Shown here in pieces: positions 22,301 through 33,140 of a DNA stretch of 64,000 nt. Source of the stretch: Myoxocephalus aenaeus (Eukaryota > Chordata > Actinopteri > Perciformes > Cottidae). The stretch's first letter is position 1. The number at the start of each line of letters is the position of its first letter. A program made the translations under genes and the position numbers. The notes under the pieces are model-generated. The model was not told the origin of the DNA and did not search any database. It saw only the letters and a list, made by a program, of their open reading frames with translations. The DNA is taken from positions 1,760,501-1,824,500 of the forward strand of contig JBAMJR010000161.1 of the NCBI GenBank assembly GCA_038501785.1. The letters run 5' to 3'.

Positions 22301-24637
22301 CAAACAATAAACAGTAATTCCAATATAAAGAACACATTGAGTTATTTAAAAGGCCAAAGGCAGCAGGGACAATTGAGCAACTTGAACGCCTTGGTGAGGG
22401 AATATATAGACTCATTTGTCAGATTGGATGTCGGTGATGACACATCACTGGCAGTGGTGTATAGTAACGAAGTAGAAATACTTCGTTACTGTACTTAAGT
22501 AGTTTTTGGGGATATCTGTACTCTACTTTACTATTTATATTTCGGTTTACTTTTACTTTTACTTCACTACATTTTGCAAAGAAAAATGATACTTTTACTC
22601 CGATACATTTCCCCTGAAACCTTCGTTACTCGCTACAAAATCAAATCTATCTTTAGAAAAAAAAACACATCCGGGACTGTGGTGGAACACAGACTCCACC
22701 AAGCAGGTTTTGCGAATCACAATATTATGCATTTCCCTCTACATCCTCTAGTCCAGCGCTCCCAAACCTTTATGCGTCACGGACCGGTTACGTGAAGACA
22801 ATATTGTCACGGACCGGGTCCGACCTCGGAGAGACGGGAGACAACGACACCTGACGTGTGTTCGTTATGTCCAGTCTACTTCTAACTAAACCTTTAGTCC
22901 AGTCTACTGCTTAACTTATAACGCGCTGCACAAAGACAGGATGTTGAAATGGAAGCAGGTTTTCATGCTTTTTTTGGCGATCTCAGGATACTTTGCCTTG
23001 GTTTTAATCCAGAACACCGGCAAAGTTAAACAGATTTAAGTTTCATTTTTAGAGTAACGTGACATATTGACATGTGTCAAGAGGTTCCGTCTGAGGTTAC
23101 CACAGACGGATGTATCTGGTAATTTTGCACAATAAAACATTTTTCCGGACTTGATTTTTTTAATTTAACTTTTTCATTCATTCTTTCTGTTCCGGGCGGA
23201 ATGAGCATACTGCACTGTTACAACTCCTTCATAGTGTCATATTGCTTTTTGGAGAATTATGATGATAAGTTCATAGTAGATGCAAAAGTATACTTAGGTA
23301 CAATATATTATGTTGAACATAATATATATGGATGATCACAACTCCTGGTCCTTGGTCACGGTGGCCACAGTACTTAAAAGAATAAACTTCATAATTCTCA
23401 AAACTCTGACCCAATGCTTTTTTATTAAAAGCATGTACTTGTACTTTTACTTTCAATACTTAAGTACATTTTATATCAGAAAAATACTTTTGATACTTAA
23501 GTACAGAAAATATCAGATACTTTAAGACTTTTACTCAAGTAGTATTTTAATAGGTGACTTTTACTTTTACTGGAGTAATTTTCCAGTAAGGTATCTTTAC
23601 TTTTACTCAAGTACGGCTTTTGGGTACTTTATACAACACTGATCACTGGTAACATTACAGCACTGGCTGATTCAGGACTTGAGGATGTGCATTTTGAGAC
23701 ATCACTGTACTCATTATTTTCAGTCAGTACTACAACATAGACTTTGCTGAAGCTACTTAAAGCTTCTTGATACAAGTTATGTCCTTGTATATAAGTCACA
23801 GTCTCAAAGTTTCATACAAAAACTCTGATTTGTAAAGTCATGCTGTGATTTGTCTTTTTAGGTCAGGACGACTTTGGAAACCTCAGTGCGCAGGGTGGTG
23901 TTTCCACAGGGACTCGCACTGAGTCCTGCCTGATGAGTGATAATGAGGAGCTGAGAATCCTGAGTGTTCACGGACGAGGGGAAGGGCCTCTACAGGAGGA
24001 GAGCGACTCCCTCTTCACTGTCTCTGAACTCCAGGCTTTTACCTCTCTGTCTCCTGACCACAACGTCTCCCATGACAGCCTCCTGAATTTCACAACTGGT
24101 GCCAATGACCAAGGAATGCCGGAGAACCGAAACTGCCAACTGGAGCGAAATCAGTCGGCCCAAATGGCTTCAACAACATTGAATCCTGCAATGAAAACAC
24201 AAATGGTCGGAGCTGATGGCCAAGTGGGGCACACCAGTCATGTCAGCCAGTTCGCCCAGCAGCAGAACATCTTCCCTCACGGCATCAGCAAATCTCTGGA
24301 CTGCAGCTTCTGTGGCGAGCGCTTCCTCAGCCGGGAAGACCTGATCGTGCACAGGGCAAGTCACACCGGGGAGTCGCCCGTTCTTTGCAGCTTTTGCGGC
24401 AAGTCATTCGTCAACAAGACCACGCTGAGCATCCACATGCGTATTCACACGGGGGAGAAGCCGTACGCTTGTACGCAATGTGGGAAACGCTTCACGCAGA
24501 ACGGCAGCCTGAAGATCCACCTGCGGACTCACTCCGGAGAGAAGCCGTACACCTGCAATCAGTGCACCGCCAGCTTCAACAACCCCAGCAATCTGCGCAG
24601 GCACATGATCACACACAACCCTAACGGAGTACTCTGA
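19320..24637 (+). CDS. C2H2 zinc-finger protein with four fingers
   Basis: Exons 19320-19614, 21817-21917, 22012-22087 and 23862-24637 join in frame to 415 residues. Exon 1 encodes a leucine-rich helical region (about 10-70, LNLEAQLLSIMDVLVKAA onward) seen in many teleost zinc-finger proteins. Exon 3 encodes PDIILIKDEDD (about 139-149), a good SUMO-interaction motif. Exon 4 ends with four C2H2 fingers at about residues 305-409 (CSFCGERF, CSFCGKSF, CTQCGKRF, CNQCTASF). The linkers are TGESPV, TGEKPY and SGEKPY, so the last three fingers are set up for DNA binding while the first linker is degenerate. It is presumably a nuclear DNA-binding regulator, but target and ortholog are not recognisable. 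Introns 1 and 3 each contain one of two inverted 1190-bp hAT elements. Confidence 0.85.
19913..21118. mobile_element. 1190-bp hAT non-autonomous element, copy A, with target duplications
   Basis: The element spans 19921-21110. Its ends are cagtgttgtataaagtac and, reverse-complemented, cagtggtgtatagtaac, and ctaattat flanks it exactly at 19913-19920 and 21111-21118. The subterminal regions are packed with agtaaaagta words, typical of a very common teleost hAT family. The interior contains gcgctcccaaacctttatgc and cacggaccggtt (on the minus strand), which look like the end of another hAT family captured inside. Small frames on both strands are not genes. It lies in intron 1 of the zinc-finger gene. 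Confidence 0.93.
22444..23649. mobile_element. 1190-bp hAT non-autonomous element, copy B, inverted relative to A
   Basis: The element spans 22452-23641 and is flanked by a perfect target duplication atcactgg at 22444-22451 and 23642-23649. It is the reverse complement of copy A over its whole length: base x in A corresponds to 43562 minus x. In the stretches I compared directly I saw one substitution (20569 versus 22993). The different target duplications show two separate insertions and not a segmental inversion. It lies in intron 3 of the zinc-finger gene. Confidence 0.93.
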
Positions 24638-24662
24638 CCATGAAAGAAGCAGAGATATAAAG

Positions 24663-24668
24663 AATAAA
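24663..24668 (+). terminator. Poly(A) signal of the zinc-finger gene
   Basis: AATAAA lies 25 bases after the stop codon at 24635-24637. A second AATAAA at 25750-25755 could serve a longer 3' UTR. Confidence 0.55.
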
Positions 24669-24669
24669 C

Positions 24670-26470
24670 ATGGAATTTTACATTTTTCAGCACGTTACTT
24701 TTACTGACACTTCTGTGCCACAGTGTGCATTTGGGTAATATGTGTGTTTGTGTAGTTGTCAAGAACCTGTCATGGGTCAAATGTGCTTGAGGAACTACAG
24801 GTACACCAAATGTATTTCTCTTTAACACTTCTCGGTAATATCAATGGAGTGTTGCGTTTTAACCTAGAGACACAAACAAGCCGGATTTCTGTTCAATATG
24901 AAGAGACTTTTTAATTCAAGGGAAAAACAACCTGCATAACTACAATGCCTTCATCTTTCCTTTTCTAAACTGTCTTAAAAGCAGACAAACATATGGCCTT
25001 ATTCATCATTCAAGGAACATGTACAGTATATTCATTGAATACAGACTCCAAAACTTGACCAACTCTGCATATTACACAATATCTAGCTCAATGCTAGATA
25101 AGTAAACATGTATTGTGAATTGCAGTCATTTTTAGAAAACCTCAGTTATTCTGACAACATGAATGCATGTAACCATGGCAATCTTTCACTTGGTTACAGG
25201 AGGAAACCATGTGAATGCTAAGTGTGCACCACATGCAGCTTGAAATGCTTAAATGGGCAGAATTATTGACAATGACACTGAAATACATATACGATATTAA
25301 AGGAATCGCATTTCATAACTGGTCTGGAAAAATAATTCAGATTAGATATGGTTCATAAATCATAAGCTTCTGATATATATTGCCCAACCGTTGGTACAAT
25401 TTGGTACAAATGTTACATGAATGCTAATGTTAAGGGTTTTAACCAGTTTTTAAAGTTTATCACATGACACAGTTGACAAAAAAAATCCCAGATACACTGA
25501 CAAGATTTCTGACTTTGATTTATCAATCTGAACATTATAATTTATTAGGAATTACATGTTTGGCTTATTGTATAGTAAGCTGCCTTTTCAGGAAAGCCAT
25601 TTACCTGTGTGTTTCATTTTCAAAGCAAACTACCTCCACTGTTGTCTCAGCTCTTAAACTCTTTTTGTACTTCTCATATAGTTTCAGACTGATTGCAATA
25701 ATTGGTTTAGTGTGGGTCTGTGGATTTTTAATCTGGATATGCAATTATTAATAAATATAGATTTTTTAAACAGCTTTCAATGTCTGACAAGTCACTTTAC
25801 CCCTCTAGGGTGCAGCATTGTTTGTGCTCCCAGTGAGTAGTGTGACTCAGGTTTACTCGTACTGAAAGCACTGTAGGGGGACTCATGAGGAAACTGGGGG
25901 AAATTCCTTGCATTGTTCCTCTTCCCACCCTGCCCACACAAGAGTATTGTTTATCAGGACCCTACTTGTTTGGCTTTGGTTTCACTCAAAGACGTAAAAA
26001 AAAAAGATAGGATTTTATCAAACAGTAATACATAGTACTAAGTGCAATTGTTACTGTAATATCAAGAGAAAACACGATGTGGACGCTTAAGTAGGAGTTA
26101 CAGAGATCCCCAAATAGTCTGGCAGTCAAGCATGATTACATTTTATCAAGTGATTGCAGAGGCAGTTTACCATGAATCTATTTATTTACTGATCAGACAC
26201 ATGCGGAGGATGTGGCGGTCGCTGGTAGTGGTTTTATGTGCCAATAGTTTTACCATGTTGGTGTGGAATGCTGTTGTATTTCCCCAAGAAATGCAGCTTC
26301 CTCTCAGGCCATTGTTCTTGGGCAATCAATGAAATGACATCAGTGTGTGTATATTTGAGGGAGAGGGAGCGACATACGGAAATGAATGGGAGGAGAAAGG
26401 AGGCTGTGGGAGGTAGCCTATTTATTCTCATACTGCAGCAGAATTTAAATCCCCCTTCTCCTCTATTAGA
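24670..26470. other. Zinc-finger gene 3' region and spacer before ctnnd1
   Basis: AT-rich sequence with no supported exon. It may include an extended 3' UTR up to the AATAAA at 25750. The frame at 25464-25751 is hydrophobic but has no family signature and lies in AT-rich DNA, so I do not call it. Confidence 0.5.
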
Positions 26471-27430
26471 ATTGTATACTTTCTCGTGTCAGTCCGTGCG
26501 CGGTTCATCTTTACTCCCGAGTCCAGCTACTGGATGCCAAGTCTAAAAACTTGGTGCCAAACACCTGTGTGAGGAAAAAGGGAATTCTGAGTGCGCCGTC
26601 TTTACGGTAAGGCCGCTTTTTGATCCCGCCCTCTTTTCGATCGAAAACTCGGTGATGTCGCTTCGTCTTTAACCAGCTTGACCCAGAACCCAGGGAAGGA
26701 GGGGGAAAAAAACGCCATATACACGGAATAGTCCGGAAGGGGTCGGGACAGGCGTTCAACGAGCAAGGTATGTTAATTCATAAATGTTACAGAAGGTTGC
26801 TAAAGCAGCGGCCGCGGGTTTTTAATTCTTCAACCACAGATACTGGGGCGCACTGCAGCGTTGGCAAGGAGTGGTCACATCATCGACAAATCAGCAGCAC
26901 GACTCACGTTAGCTAACAATGCTCACGTTAAAAGTTCACACCGCGAACCGACGGTTCCCGTTGCTCACCGTGCACGTGGCAGACCTCATTCATAAGAGCT
27001 TCCGACACCAACGGCTGAACCTGATAATAACGCCTCCAATGAGCTCAAACTGCCGCTGAGCCCGCACGCGCACGCTAACTTGCGGCTAGTCTGTGTTCGC
27101 TGTGCTAACGCTAGCTGCTGGCGCTCGGTTATGTGGGTTATTGTGATGCTAACGTAGCGAGACAGACAAACCAGGTCATGCGGGTGCCGAGCGACGGTTC
27201 CGGGCTGATTTGATCTGAAACGGTGTCATTTATCTGGCCGGTGGCGATGGCTCGAGCACAGAGTTATTCAATGTTCAACTGCTCTTTGTTCGCGAGAGTC
27301 GTTTTATACCCACGTCGTGTTGTTACTGCCGCTGTGTTTCAGCTAACGCTGCCTGCTCGCTGCCCTAGATTGCGATGCTGCGTTAGCAAATCAATTGACG
27401 GCAGTCTGAGGGGGGGTTGCTAGCTCTGGA
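26470..27430 (+). promoter_or_regulatory. CpG-rich promoter and first noncoding exon of ctnnd1
   Basis: CpG density rises sharply from about 26480 and falls after about 27430, as in a CpG-island promoter. A consensus donor (caag/gtatgt) at 26767/26768 could close a 5' noncoding exon starting somewhere between 26470 and 26560. Assignment to ctnnd1 rests on position and strand, because this is the only CpG-rich stretch upstream of its coding exons. Confidence 0.55.
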
Positions 27431-30400
27431 AAATACATATGGACTGTTGGCGGCTCCAGAAGGAGAGGCTTTGTACTTGTACAGTACAGGCGATGCAACT
27501 CGTCATTAAAACGTCGGTTTTATTAAACTGAAGTAGACTGTGCCTCCATGTCGGTAGCAGACAGTTTTATCAGTTCAAGCAGATAAGTGGGTGTCCACAC
27601 CTCGACGGTTATCACTGGGGTGGTTTAAGGTCGTTGTAAACCCCGCAACTTGTTTGGCAACACATTTAAGCCCGTTTTGTGTATTTGAGTCTGTCTACAA
27701 GGGTGGTGGTCCTCCAGTTGTAGTCTGTCACACAGGCTGGGAACTAGAGGGTGTCCACTGGTGAACCTGTTGGGTGGGTCCTGTGTGAACTTGTTGTGGT
27801 AGGAAAACGCTTGGGTGGGGAGAACTTAACTGTCAGCGTGAGCAACAAATAAACTAGCTTTCCCTCGTAAACGTTGGTTCCATGCAGGTCTATATTACAG
27901 ATGCAAATTAGCTGAAGCTATAATCTGGTACAGTGCATCAAATGGTGACATTTATGTTTGAACTGTACACGGTCCCTTTTTAAATAAAGATAATTAAATG
28001 CTTGCCATGTGGCCTTCAGGACTGTCCTGGATTATGTATACTGTGTGTGTGTGTGTGGGTATCACTGGTCAGGGAGGTAGTTGGTTTAGTGTGCGGCAGG
28101 TGCCACAACTAATAACACCACCTGTGGCCGTGATCACCCATGTATTAGCCTTTCCTCACTACTTTAAAGTCATCGTTTGATTGTTGATGCATGCTCCCAA
28201 CGTCGACTGCAATTGTCCCTGCTCTCTTGAGGTGTGCAGGTTAATCCACAAAGGGCCTAACGTTTGTGTGTGTGTCTACGTATGTGCATGCACCTCAACA
28301 TCATGTATGCGTTAGGAGGTAAGTGGATTAGTGGGCTAAAGCTTCAATCCCATTACAAGCCACGCTCAGTTTAAACCAGCGCCTGTGACATCACACTGAC
28401 TTATCAGCTAACTGCAGTGTCTGTTACCCTGAGATGCACGAACAGATGTGCTTTTTGACTGAATGTGTTTCACTGGTGTTTTTTTTTTTTTTTTTTGTGT
28501 GCTGTTGGCAGGTGTAGGCGCTCACTTCATTAACCAGAGTTTCATTAAGTTGACAAAGGCTGCAGTGTTGGTTACATGTGCATATGATGGCAGATGTCTT
28601 CTGACAGGGTTGAGTGAGTCATGCTGACTGATGGCTGCAGAATCAGATGGGGATATGTGACTTGTGGTGTGTCAGGGTTTGATCAGATGTTTGAGGGCTG
28701 TGTGTATGTTGTTGACCATAAGGTACTGTGACTGACATTTTAACCATTGGTTGGTGTCGTGTCTGGGACAGCATAAGCAACTTCTTTCTTTGTGCACACT
28801 TGTTTCCTCAGGCTCATGATCAGCGTGTATGACTAAAATGGTTCATGTCATTCATAGTTTCTTAGCGATTGCTTGGTTGTGTTGCTTGTGATTTGCTGCT
28901 TTTCTTGGAATGGAGTTTTCTTAGTTGTATCCATTATCAGTTATTTAAATAGCTTTGACCTGTCGAGCAACAAATTGTTTCAGCTCAAGAGTGAGGATTG
29001 TGGTGAAACTATGGGATCAAATAACTTACTAAAATAAATCTCTTCATGTGATGATTCAGCCTAACGGGTTCACAAAGATTGTTTATGAAAGGTCACGAAA
29101 GCAGAACAGAAAACAGTAGGTGGAGAACAAAATTAGCAAAATGAGAAGTTGATGTGGTCGTGTTATCAACATATTAGCCGTGGGGGATTTCACCTCAAAG
29201 ACTTCCTCCAACCAGCAGTAGGTAGTTTACTAGAGTGTATATCCTATAGGCTGTCGTGGTTTTGAGTACAAGCAGTTCTGTTGAGGAAACGGTTTCTTTG
29301 GTGAGCTTAAGTAACCGCGGCGTCCCTTTACTCATCTCTGATGTCGAGTCCATAACATCCTGTTTCTCAGGAAGTGGGAAAGGGGAGGGGAGCGGCAATG
29401 GGGGAGCAATGATTGTTTTCATTGTTCAACGAAACTTACCGGTGACTTTCAAGGCCAAAACTAACGGCTGTGAAAGTTGAATACGGGTGGAGAACAGAAG
29501 TCAAGAGGGGGTAAAGAACGTTGCAAACTCGACCCCCTCCAGACACACACAGACGCACGTACACCCAAATGTGTCCAATAATATTCTCCTTTCCCTCCTA
29601 GGGTTTTCACACTTGCAGTCATGCTCTCAGTTGCACAAACTACTTATTGTTCCACCAACCTCCCAGACTGACAGCTGCAAATTCCCTCCTTTGACTGCGG
29701 TTAAAATGCACACACGCACACGGGCGCTTAGAATCACATTCGCAAGTACACTTGCCAAGAAATATCAATCACAGTTTATAATTAATCTGGCATGAATGAC
29801 AATTGCGCTCATTAGTGAAATACGATAGCGGTTAGCATGGTACAAATTATTTGCTCCATCTAAGATGAGGAGCGAGGCAGTGTTTACATGGGGATTTAAA
29901 TTATGGAAAGATGCCAGTTGAGAAGACGTGGAAATAAATCGTTCGTCTTTCTGTGTTTTGGGTATTTGTCCCTAGTGAACTGCCTTTAAAATGATGCGAT
30001 GGTATGGTAAACACAAGTCTCTAAAGGACTATGAGCCAGTGTCCTGTTAAGGTCGTTTTATCGTAGATGAGTGGGTGGGCTGCTATGCTGAATTTGCAGA
30101 AGACAATGCTAGGAATGCAAGATTAGCTTTGATCTTTTATTCACTATTCCTTTCCTTATCTCTACCCCCTGGTTCACTCCAGATTACACTCCTTATGCGT
30201 TTTCCACTGCCTGTCTTTCGGCTTGTTTTATTTGTTGGCAGCTCTTACTCTGTTCATCTGTCTGTCTTGTAGATGATATCAGCCCTGTCCTGGCTATGAC
30301 CATATATAGGCATGTGTGGTACAGGACAGCAGTGTGTGATTTGTTCAGGTGGGAGGTTATTGCTCCACAGCCACTATGCAAGCAATAGTGTGAGCCTGTG

Positions 30401-31580
30401 TCTGTGACATCATTTCATCCCGTCTGTCAGCTTTTATTGCGCATGCAAAATCCTGGTTTTGGTTCAGGGTAATTCCTTTGTCTTGTGAAACAAACTTCAG
30501 CCACTCCTCGTTTTCTCATCAGGCCATCCCACTTTCCTCCTCTTTTTTTCCCACACTGGGCACACCCCAAGCTGGGTTTCTTGTGAATGTGTGTCATTCA
30601 TTTAACAGACTGTGATTTCACCATGTCTGTCTGTCTTTCTTTCTTTCTTTTTTTCACAATCTAATGCAGGTGAAACTGTAAGTCATTCATCACCATCTCA
30701 CCACTTTAACTCATTACACCTATGTTTGTTACGGCTGTACCGGTCGTTCACACAAATACCTGCTGCCTGAAACGTAAATGCAGGTCCCTGTTTGTTGTCT
30801 AAATCTCTGTGGATTTGCCCTCCAGTTTTGTGTGTGTGTGTCGGCAAGAGAGGCATTGAGAAACTGAAGTTTGGTCGCCCCCCCCCCCCCCCTCACTTGT
30901 CTAACCGGTCATGCAGGTGTGTTGGTGGCAAACGCCTGTGTTTATTCACCTTTCAAACCAGCGCTGCTGGGGAGCTGCAGTAGAGGGTGTATACAGATAA
31001 GAGCATCTGAGTCTACACTTGTTTGGCTCTGCTATAACAATGTCTTTCTCTGAGAGCACAGCCAAGATAACAAAGAGACGTAGGGGGAGGGATGAAAGGC
31101 TGTTAAGTTGAGGGAACAAGAGTAGTGGACTGACAGAGTTGTGCCAGAGGTAGATGGAAACTGATTAAAGACGATAGGCTGGAAGTAAAACTTAAAAGGG
31201 AAGGAGAATAAGGAGAAGAAAAGAATGAGTTTATAGAAGAACGTATGGTTCTTGAAGAATGTTACTATCCTAAAACCCCTTTTCTCTTTATGCTGACGGT
31301 CGATGTTCTCTGGCCCAGAAAGCTGCAGGTTGGTCAGCTTCCCAGTGCTTGCAGGCCAAACGTTGAGTAAATGCAGGGTGTGTCTAAAGGCTGAAGCTAC
31401 TGTATGTCTGTCTCTCGCTGTGCTTTTTCTGCTCACAAAGCAAACACAATCCCATTGACACACCTGTACAGTATTCTCACCGTGTTGCTGTTTTTCAAAC
31501 TGAGGGGCCTTCGTTCTTCACCAAAACATTTCTCCCTCTTTCTCCTCCCTACACCTCTGTCTTTCTCTTTCTCTCTGCAG

Positions 31581-31704
31581 TCCATTCCTCCCCGTTTCTG
31601 GGCTTGGTAGTTCGGTGACCTTCTTCCCATGAGCAACTAGAGCTCCACCTCTGACCTTGGCGTGATCTTTCACCTCTACTACCGAGCAACGCCCACAGGG
31701 GAAG
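31581..31704 (+). other. ctnnd1: Probable 5' noncoding exon of ctnnd1
   Basis: A strong acceptor (tctctttctctctgcag) and a donor (gaag/gtgtgt) bound 124 bases with no long frame. The only ATG encodes MSN followed by TAG, so this would be an untranslated exon with a tiny upstream ORF. Splicing needs RNA support. Confidence 0.4.
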
Positions 31705-32918
31705 GTGTGTATTTCTGATTTTCTCTGAAATGAGCTTGGAAAGTGTGTTTGTACTTAAATTGTAAAGAAAAGTATGCAGCTGCCTTTGCTTCGATGTGTT
31801 GTGGTCTTAAGCTTCTTCCAGAAAGTGTAAAAGATGCTTCTCCATGTGAAACCGGCCTCATCCTCTTTGTTGTTTTTGTACAGATGTGTGTATCACCATA
31901 AATTGGTGTTTTGATTCATGAAGTATGTGTATGAAGTATGTGAAATCCACCTGCGTTTCCCCCATGTCCTTGTATGGCCATGAAACACAACGCACGTACA
32001 GTAAATGCCCGTGAGGCACCCCACATTCTCTTAAAGGTCGAACAATTGCAGTATTTCCTATTTTAAAAAGGAAGTATTTTTGTTGTGCTCTGGCAGTACA
32101 CCAATGCTGTTTTGCTTTGCCAGCTCTACACTCTGCAGAGGATTTATCCAAAAATCTCTTTTTGTCTGCTGTTTGTATTGAAGTATTTTCTGTTATGGAG
32201 TCTGAGAAGGGGAAAAGCCCAGAGGACTCCTCCATGCATGCCTTAAGTGGCAATAACTTTATTGATCTGCATGCAAGGGATGGGGATATTGACTAATGCA
32301 ATGTTACAATAGCTATCTCCATATTATGATGATCAATATGTTGCAGTATTAATGATCAATGCCATAAGTAGGGTTTTAAAGACTCCCTTTCCTCATCCTC
32401 CCTGCCTCCTTCTGCAGTGTTTGGCTCGTATTGGGCTTACTGTCAGACCTTGAAAATATACAGTGTCATGTGAATTAGGCTTTTAATGGAACTAATTAAG
32501 TAGTTTATTTTTCTGCTGTATTTTCTTTTCACACAACACCACCATGGGAGGATTTCACTGTTGCACTTACAGTTGGCGGAGATGCAAACAACACTCTTCT
32601 TGTTCGTTTCTTCAATACTGACATGTTCAGGTATTCCCAAAGGAAGCTTGAAATTTGAGAAAGTCGGCCACCTTTTATGTCTCTGTGAGGATTAAAACTT
32701 GAATGAATGAGTCATTACACTATGCCGGGCTTTCAAAGGAGTAGACGTCGGACACAAGAGCCCAGTGTAGTTGAGGATAATTTGTGTCTGAGATTCAGCC
32801 AGAAACATGTCTTTACAGTTGTGACTGCTTTATATTCATTATTGAGTTCAAAAGAAGTATTGTGCAAGCCGCACAGTGCAGATTCCAAGAAGGCATCTCG
32901 ACCAGTCATCAAGCAGAC

Positions 32919-33060
32919 GGGGGGGGGGGGGGGGGGGGAAATAACTCTTCCCACTTAATATCAGCCCCCCCCAAAAAAAAACTGCATCCACTGGATTTTT
33001 GCTATATTTTGTATGGAGAGAGGAGTCTGTTTTTCCTTAGACCCCCCCCCCCCCCCCCCC
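32919..33060. repeat. G20 and C19 homopolymers facing each other
   Basis: A run of 20 G (32919-32938) and a run of 19 C (33042-33060) are separated by 103 bases and end 75 bases before the acceptor of the first coding ctnnd1 exon. The intervening DNA also has a C8 and an A9 run. They could pair in the transcript or form a G-quadruplex. Such runs are also prone to sequencing error. Confidence 0.9.
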
Positions 33061-33140
33061 TTTACTGTGCTGTAGTGTGAACGAGGCTGTATGGATGTGT
33101 GTAACGTCCCCCTCTCTCCCCTTGGGGCCGTGTAGTGTGT

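Noticed and set aside
25464..25751. 95-codon hydrophobic frame
   Set aside because: AT-rich, no G/C bias at third positions, and within the probable 3' UTR region of the zinc-finger gene.
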